DNA of 9,784 nucleotides from Gemmataceae bacterium (GTDB lineage: Bacteria; Planctomycetota; Planctomycetia; Gemmatales; Gemmataceae), in contig JADLBT010000459.1 of the NCBI GenBank assembly GCA_020847555.1, positions 1-9,784 of the forward strand, written 5' to 3'. The first letter of the stretch is position 1. Each line of letters opens with the position of its first letter. The position numbers were made by a program, and so were the translations under genes. This document shows positions 6,624 to 9,784 of the stretch, piece by piece. The notes under the pieces were generated by a model. That model saw nothing but the letters and a program-made list of their open reading frames with translations, was not told the origin of the DNA and ran no database searches.

Positions 6624-6824
6624 TTACTCCTCGCGCTCCCACTGATCGGTCAGACCGCCCTCTTCGCCCCTCTCTTCCGGGCTGGCCGCCACGCTCGTTG
6701 GGGGTTCGGGAGTTACGGGGAGCAGGATTTCCACGCGGGCTCCCTCCGGGAGGGCGAGCGCCTCCACAGGCACGATCACGCCCCCCTTGTAGACGCCCGC
6801 GACGCTGGTTACCCTGCTGGTCAT
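6624..6824 (-). CDS. DUF104/AF2212-like small antitoxin-type protein
   Basis: The 66-residue product contains VAGVYKGGVIVPVEALALPEGARVEILLPV (8-37), which follows the pattern of DUF104 (AF2212-like) proteins: a short beta strand, a Y-x-G-G-V turn, P-x-E-x-L, then LPEG-x-V. These are described as antitoxins usually paired with PIN-domain RNases, but no toxin is in view: on one side is the convergent histidine kinase (51 bases away), on the other queC. The last 28 residues are acidic and Pro/Ser-rich, with no known match. The ATG at 6824 is chosen because homology begins there, with a weak GGGGTGGG purine run just upstream. A longer frame to 6956 runs through a candidate TATAAT and looks non-coding. 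It may instead be a stand-alone DNA- or nucleic-acid-binding small protein. Function is uncertain. Confidence 0.6.
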   Translation of the reverse strand: MTSRVTSVAGVYKGGVIVPVEALALPEGARVEILLPVTPEPPTSVAASPEERGEEGGLTDQWEREE

Positions 6825-6888
6825 CGCCCACCCCGGATCGAGGAACGACCTGTTGTCCGGCCCGACCGACGCGGCGAGCCCTTCGTCG

Positions 6889-6894
6889 ATTATA
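6889..6894 (-). promoter_or_regulatory. Candidate -10 box (TATAAT) for the antitoxin-like gene
   Basis: A perfect TATAAT on the minus strand lies in a GC-rich gap, 64 bases before the ATG at 6824. No clear -35 box is seen 16-18 bases upstream. If used, it makes the small gene independent of queC, with a leader of roughly 55-60 bases. Confidence 0.4.
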
Positions 6895-6965
6895 CGAGGG
6901 CCGCCGGGCGGGGGATTCCGGCACGCGAGGAAGATGACCGCTGAGCCGTCCTGCACCGGCCTGAT

Positions 6966-7715
6966 TCACGGTCCGGATGGTCCTGTCGGCGCTGCGTGCG
7001 CGGCGCCGACAGCCCGGGGGGCCGGCGCGGCGTAGGACGTCGGGTCCGGGACGCCGGCTTCCGCGAACCCCTGGCGGCGGAGGGTGCAGGCGTCGCAGCG
7101 CCCGCAGGCCGCGCCGCCCGGGCTCGGGTCGTAGCAGCTGTGCGTCAGCGCGTAATCGACGCCCAGCGCGGCCCCCGTGCGAATGATCTCCGCCCTGGTC
7201 AGACGCAGCAGCGGCGCGTGGACCGTCAGGCGGGTGCGGCCCTCGACGCCGGCTTTCGTCGCCAGGTTGGCAAGCCGCTCGAAGGCGGCGAGGTACTCCG
7301 GCCGGCAGTCCGGGTAGCCGGGGTTATCGAGGGCGTTGATGCCGACGAAGAGGTCGGAGCACTCAAGCACCTCGGCCCAGGCCAGGGCGAAGGAGAGGAA
7401 GATGGTGTTGCGTGCCGGGACGTAGGTCGCGGGGATGCCGCCCGTCATCTCGGCCGGGGTGCGGTCCTTCGGCACCGGCAGGTCGGCCGTCAGGGCCGAA
7501 CCACCGAAGACGCGCAGGTCGAGGGGGACGACGATATGCGCCGCCACCCCGCACCGGGCGGCGAGGCGCCGGGCCGCCTCGACCTCCGCCTCGTGACGCT
7601 GGCCGTAGCGAAACGTCAGGGCGTGGGCCACGAATCCGCCAGCCTGCGCAATCGCCAGGGTGGTTGCGGAGTCCAGCCCTCCGCTCAGGAGGATGACGGC
7701 CTTGTTGCTTCCCAT
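6966..7715 (-). CDS. queC: 7-cyano-7-deazaguanine synthase (QueC)
   Basis: QueC converts 7-carboxy-7-deazaguanine to preQ0 using ATP and ammonia, a step toward queuosine in tRNA or other deazaguanines. The 249-residue protein has the N-type ATP-pyrophosphatase loop [11 protein letters not shown] (9-19), FRYGQRH (35-41), [19 protein letters not shown] (97-115) and [18 protein letters not shown] (124-141), all family hallmarks. The zinc site is complete: Cys194, Cys204, Cys207 and Cys210. Start: ATG with GAGGAG 7 bases upstream (7723-7728). The C-terminal tail after about residue 230 is longer than usual and residues 235-245 ([11 protein letters not shown]) are encoded by a perfect inverted repeat. 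No queD, queE or queF is in the window and no preQ1 riboswitch is seen in the short leader. It follows the sigma-54 response regulator on the same strand, separated by a large hairpin, so independent or attenuated expression is likely. Confidence 0.95.
   Translation of the reverse strand: MGSNKAVILLSGGLDSATTLAIAQAGGFVAHALTFRYGQRHEAEVEAARRLAARCGVAAHIVVPLDLRVFGGSALTADLPVPKDRTPAEMTGGIPATYVPARNTIFLSFALAWAEVLECSDLFVGINALDNPGYPDCRPEYLAAFERLANLATKAGVEGRTRLTVHAPLLRLTRAEIIRTGAALGVDYALTHSCYDPSPGGAACGRCDACTLRRQGFAEAGVPDPTSYAAPAPRAVGAAHAAPTGPSGP
6983..7012. repeat. Perfect 10-bp inverted repeat inside the 3' end of queC
   Basis: CTGTCGGCGC and GCGCCGACAG pair perfectly around the 10-base loop TGCGTGCGCG. 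It lies within the last codons of queC, 15-46 bases before its stop, and encodes the non-conserved tail. It may act as a transcript 3' hairpin or be a palindromic element that became part of the frame. No T-run follows on either strand. Confidence 0.7.
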
Positions 7716-7740
7716 GCGTCCGCTCCTCGATCCGCCGTTT

Positions 7741-7806
7741 CTGTCCGAGCCCGAAGGTCAGCGCGGGGGGAGCGCTGTCCCGCGCTGACGCTGCGGGTTC
7801 GGACAG
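7741..7806. repeat. Large two-part hairpin between the response regulator gene and queC
   Basis: Outer arms 7741-7753 and 7794-7806 (CTGTCCGAGCCCG / CGGGTTCGGACAG) pair over 13 positions with one G-U wobble on one strand. Inner arms 7757-7767 and 7779-7789 (GTCAGCGCGGG / CCCGCGCTGAC) pair perfectly over 11 bp around an 11-base loop. Small internal loops of 3 and 4 bases separate them. It begins 7 bases after the regulator's stop and ends 25 bases before the queC ATG on the minus strand, just upstream of the queC ribosome site. There is no T-run, so it could be a Rho-dependent or processing structure, an attenuator of read-through, or a mobile palindromic repeat. Confidence 0.85.
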
Positions 7807-7812
7807 GTCTTG

Positions 7813-9303
7813 CTACACCTCCTTGAACTCGTCCTTCTTGATCTTGTACTCGGCCAGCTTGGTGGACAGGCTGCGCCGCGAGAGCCCGCAGATGCTCGCG
7901 CACCGGCCGACGTTGCCGCGTGTCCGCCGGAGGGCTTTGCGGATGTACTGCTGCTCGAACAGCGCCGTCAGTTCCCGGAGCTGGTCGTGGAGCTTCTGGT
8001 CCAGGTCGATGCGCAGCGGCAACTTTGGCGGCAGCGGGGCGACCAGGTCGGGCGGGAAGTTCGCCGGCTCGATCGTATCGCGCTCGGAGATCACGCACGC
8101 GCGCTCCATGACGTTCTCCAGTTCACGCACGTTTCCCGGCCAGCGATGGTTGACCAGGACATCCATCGCCTGCGGGCTGATCCGCCGGGGCGGCTCCCCC
8201 GGGCGGGCGTACTTGGCGGCGAAATGGGTCGCCAGCAGCGGGATGTCCTCCGCCCGGTCACGCAGCGGCGGCACGTCGATGCGCACCACGTTGACCCGGT
8301 AGTAGAGATCCTCGCGGAACTTGCCCTTGCGGACCATCCCCTTGAGGGAACGGTTCGTGGCCGCGACCAGACGCACGTCCACCTCGATCGCCTTCGTCCC
8401 GCCAACGCGCTCGAACCGGCGCTCCTGCAAAACGCGGAGCAGCTTGACCTGGGTGGCAGGCGAGATCTCGCCGATCTCGTCCAGGAACAGGGTGCCGCCG
8501 TGGGCCAGCTCGAACCGCCCCTGGCGCTGGCCGATGGCGCCGGTGAAGGCGCCCTTCTCGTGGCCAAACAGTTCGCTCTCCAGCAGGCTCTCCGGCAGGG
8601 CGGCGCAGTTGATTGCGACGAACGGACCGGGACGGAGGCGGGCGGATGCCTGATGGATGGCGCGGGCGATCAGTTCCTTGCCGGTCCCCGTCTCGCCCTC
8701 CACCAGCACCGTCGTCGTCGTTTGCGCGACGTTGTTGATCAGCTCGAAGATCGCGTGCAGCTGCGGGTTCTTCGACAGGATGTTCTGAAACGAGTAACGC
8801 TGCTGCATCTGCTCGCGCAGCAGCATGATCTCGTCCTGCAGGGAGCGCTCGCGCAGCGCCCGGCGAACGACGAGGCGCAGGTACTCCGGGTCGATCGGCT
8901 TGGTGAGGACGTCGCACGCCCCGAGGCGCATGGCCTGGACGGCGTCCTGAATACTGCCGTGGCCGGTGAAGACGATGACGGTGACCTGGGCACTGCGTCG
9001 CTGCAGTTCCTCGACGAGCTGGATCCCGTCCAGGCCCGGCATCTTGAGGTCGGTCAGGAAGAGGGAATATCTCCGCTCCGCCCGGGTAATCATTTCCAGG
9101 GCTTCGCGCCCGTCCCCGGTGGTATCGACCGTGACGCCCTCCTCGGCGGCCAGGACTTCCTTCAGCTGCTCGCACAACAGCGGGTTGTCTTCCGCGATCA
9201 GGATGCGGCGCGGGGGGATGGGCAGGTCGTGGGTTGACGGCCCTCCTGGCGGGTTGTGGGAAAGGCTGTTCACCTCGTCGTGATCGCGCAGCACGATTCG
9301 CAT
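7813..9303 (-). CDS. NtrC-family sigma-54-dependent response regulator
   Basis: The 496-residue protein has the full three-domain layout. The receiver domain (about 33-150) has E38-D39, phospho-acceptor Asp85 in LTDLKMPG, Thr113 and Lys135. The AAA+ domain (about 172-405) has Walker A GETGTGKE (203-210), the sigma-54 contact loop GAFTGA (251-256), Walker [10 protein letters not shown] (271-279), [11 protein letters not shown], and the WPGNVREL sensor 2 segment (388-395). The C-terminal Fis-type helix-turn-helix is at about 462-484 ([21 protein letters not shown]). On phosphorylation such proteins remodel RNA polymerase-sigma-54 at distant enhancers. Start: ATG at 9303 with GGAGAGG 5 bases upstream; the 30 residues before the receiver are a flexible extension. 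The PAS histidine kinase at 5326-6573 is the plausible partner. I see no -24/-12 promoter in this window, so its targets are elsewhere. A strong hairpin follows the stop. Confidence 0.95.
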   Translation of the reverse strand: MRIVLRDHDEVNSLSHNPPGGPSTHDLPIPPRRILIAEDNPLLCEQLKEVLAAEEGVTVDTTGDGREALEMITRAERRYSLFLTDLKMPGLDGIQLVEELQRRSAQVTVIVFTGHGSIQDAVQAMRLGACDVLTKPIDPEYLRLVVRRALRERSLQDEIMLLREQMQQRYSFQNILSKNPQLHAIFELINNVAQTTTTVLVEGETGTGKELIARAIHQASARLRPGPFVAINCAALPESLLESELFGHEKGAFTGAIGQRQGRFELAHGGTLFLDEIGEISPATQVKLLRVLQERRFERVGGTKAIEVDVRLVAATNRSLKGMVRKGKFREDLYYRVNVVRIDVPPLRDRAEDIPLLATHFAAKYARPGEPPRRISPQAMDVLVNHRWPGNVRELENVMERACVISERDTIEPANFPPDLVAPLPPKLPLRIDLDQKLHDQLRELTALFEQQYIRKALRRTRGNVGRCASICGLSRRSLSTKLAEYKIKKDEFKEV

Positions 9304-9359
9304 CGCGTCCTCTCCGAGACATCTGCCAGTGGGTGAACCCGTGTGGGGGCCATTGCTTC

Positions 9360-9388
9360 ATCGTAATTGGGAAAGCCGGTTCGAGCAA
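9360..9388 (-). promoter_or_regulatory. Candidate sigma-70-type promoter for the response regulator
   Basis: On the minus strand TTGCTC (9388-9383) and TACGAT (9365-9360) are separated by 17 bases and lie about 55 bases before the regulator's ATG. Matches are three of six and four of six, so support is modest; the spacing and position in the 107-base gap are the main arguments. I found no TGGCAC-N5-TTGC sigma-54 element here. Confidence 0.35.
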
Positions 9389-9410
9389 GGAGGCGGATCG
9401 CTTCCCATTC

Positions 9411-9587
9411 TCAAGCAAACAATTTCCATCCCGGGTACGGGAAGAAGCGGCTGCTGTTGTCGAGGAAGCGCACTTCCACCATGTCCTCGGCCCGCCGAGT
9501 CGCGATGTGGACGCGCGGGATGACCCCCGACCCCTCGCGGTCGCGCCGCGCGCCCACGGCGTAACAGGCGTTCCGGATCTGGATCAC
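9411..9587 (-). CDS. Small hypothetical protein (58 residues)
   Basis: I do not recognise a family. The C-terminal half reads like a real protein: an arginine-rich stretch (VGARRDREG, IPRVHIATRRAEDM) followed by VEVRFLDNSSRFFPYPGWKLF, with aromatic residues packed in a way not expected from a random GC-rich frame. The start is uncertain. The open frame continues back to 9734 inside the tRNA, so a start near the GTG at 9587 (MIQIRNACYAVG if used as Met) is the most sensible, but no Shine-Dalgarno precedes it. It ends 107 bases before the response regulator on the same strand. Function unknown; a small basic nucleic-acid-binding protein is only a guess. Confidence 0.45.
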   Translation of the reverse strand: MIQIRNACYAVGARRDREGSGVIPRVHIATRRAEDMVEVRFLDNSSRFFPYPGWKLFA

Positions 9588-9607
9588 GTTTGCCGGGGTG
9601 GAAGGGG

Positions 9608-9635
9608 TTGCCGTTGGCGGACGGACTGGTAGAAT
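9608..9635 (+). promoter_or_regulatory. Candidate promoter for tRNA-Arg
   Basis: TTGCCG (9608-9613) and TAGAAT (9630-9635) are spaced by 16 bases on the plus strand, matching the -35 and -10 consensus at four and five of six positions. They lie about 70 bases before the mature 5' end of the tRNA, leaving a leader for RNase P to remove. Confidence 0.4.
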
Positions 9636-9706
9636 CAGAGGTAGATGGCGTGACCGCGCGGAAAGGTTGCGAGGAAGCGTCCCGAACCGAACTTTAACGC
9701 AAACAC

Positions 9707-9780
9707 GCGCCTGTAGCTCAATTGGATAGAGCAACGGCCTACGGAGCCGTAGGTTGGGGGTTCGAATCCCTCCAGGCGTA
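9707..9780 (+). tRNA. tRNA-Arg (anticodon ACG)
   Basis: A complete 74-base cloverleaf is present. The acceptor stem is GCGCCTG/CAGGCGT with a G-U first pair and discriminator A. The D arm is GCTC-AATTGGATA-GAGC. The anticodon stem ACGGC/GCCGT closes the loop CTACGGA with anticodon ACG at 9741-9743. The variable loop is AGGTT and the T arm GGGGG-TTCGAAT-CCCTC contains one G-U pair. ACG reads CGU, and CGC/CGA when A34 is changed to inosine by TadA. The CCA end is not encoded (ATGA follows). The window ends four bases after the gene. Confidence 0.95.
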
Positions 9781-9784
9781 ATGA

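Noticed and set aside
5089..6969. A 626-residue minus-strand frame opposite the histidine kinase.
   Set aside because: Low-complexity Arg/Gly/Pro composition with no motif; it is the GC-driven shadow of a clear kinase on the plus strand.
7716..7812. A preQ1 riboswitch in the queC leader.
   Set aside because: No short C-rich aptamer with the expected A-rich tail is visible; the region is occupied by a long GC hairpin.
7810..9237. A 475-residue plus-strand frame opposite the response regulator.
   Set aside because: It mirrors the regulator codon for codon and has only Arg/Leu/Asp-rich filler without motifs.
9588..9734. Extension of the small hypothetical protein into the tRNA-Arg gene.
   Set aside because: Its first residues would be encoded by the antisense of the tRNA and the candidate tRNA promoter, which is very unlikely to be coding.

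Overview
The window is very GC-rich and tightly packed. I infer a planctomycete, probably of the Gemmata/Gemmataceae type. The reasons are the base composition, an ECF sigma factor of the divergent planctomycete style at the left edge, and protein wording that I associate with that group. No rRNA or marker gene proves this. I see no transposase, integrase or CRISPR array.

Layout. (1) Positions 1-394, minus strand: the N-terminal part of an ECF sigma factor cut by the window edge. An extended -10 box lies so close to its ATG that the transcript may be leaderless. (2) 577-3005, minus strand: a compact likely operon read as arginase/agmatinase-family hydrolase, low-molecular-weight phosphatase-like protein, then SAM-dependent O-methyltransferase. 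The last two are separated by 11 bases and the Shine-Dalgarno of the third overlaps the stop of the second. (3) 3006-3293: a divergent promoter region holding eight heptanucleotide repeat units. (4) 3294-5022, plus strand: a gamma-carbonic-anhydrase-like hexapeptide protein, then an M24 (creatinase/aminopeptidase P fold) protein that has lost four of five metal ligands, followed by a perfect 9-bp hairpin. (5) 5326-6573, plus strand: a PAS histidine kinase. (6) 6624-9587, minus strand: a 58-residue conserved-looking small protein, an NtrC-type sigma-54-dependent response regulator, queC and a DUF104-type antitoxin-like small protein, with a large two-part hairpin between the regulator and queC. 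(7) 9707-9780, plus strand: tRNA-Arg(ACG).

How they may work together. The histidine kinase and the sigma-54 activator are plausible partners, although they face each other across queC and the antitoxin-like gene instead of forming an operon. QueC makes preQ0 for queuosine or other deazaguanines, with no other que gene in view. The arginase/phosphatase/methyltransferase cluster looks like one transcription unit, but its joint product cannot be read from sequence. No complete new defence or mobile system is evident. The most unusual items are the pseudo-enzyme M24 protein, the three-gene cluster, the heptamer array in a divergent promoter, and the two strong inverted repeats at the borders of queC.
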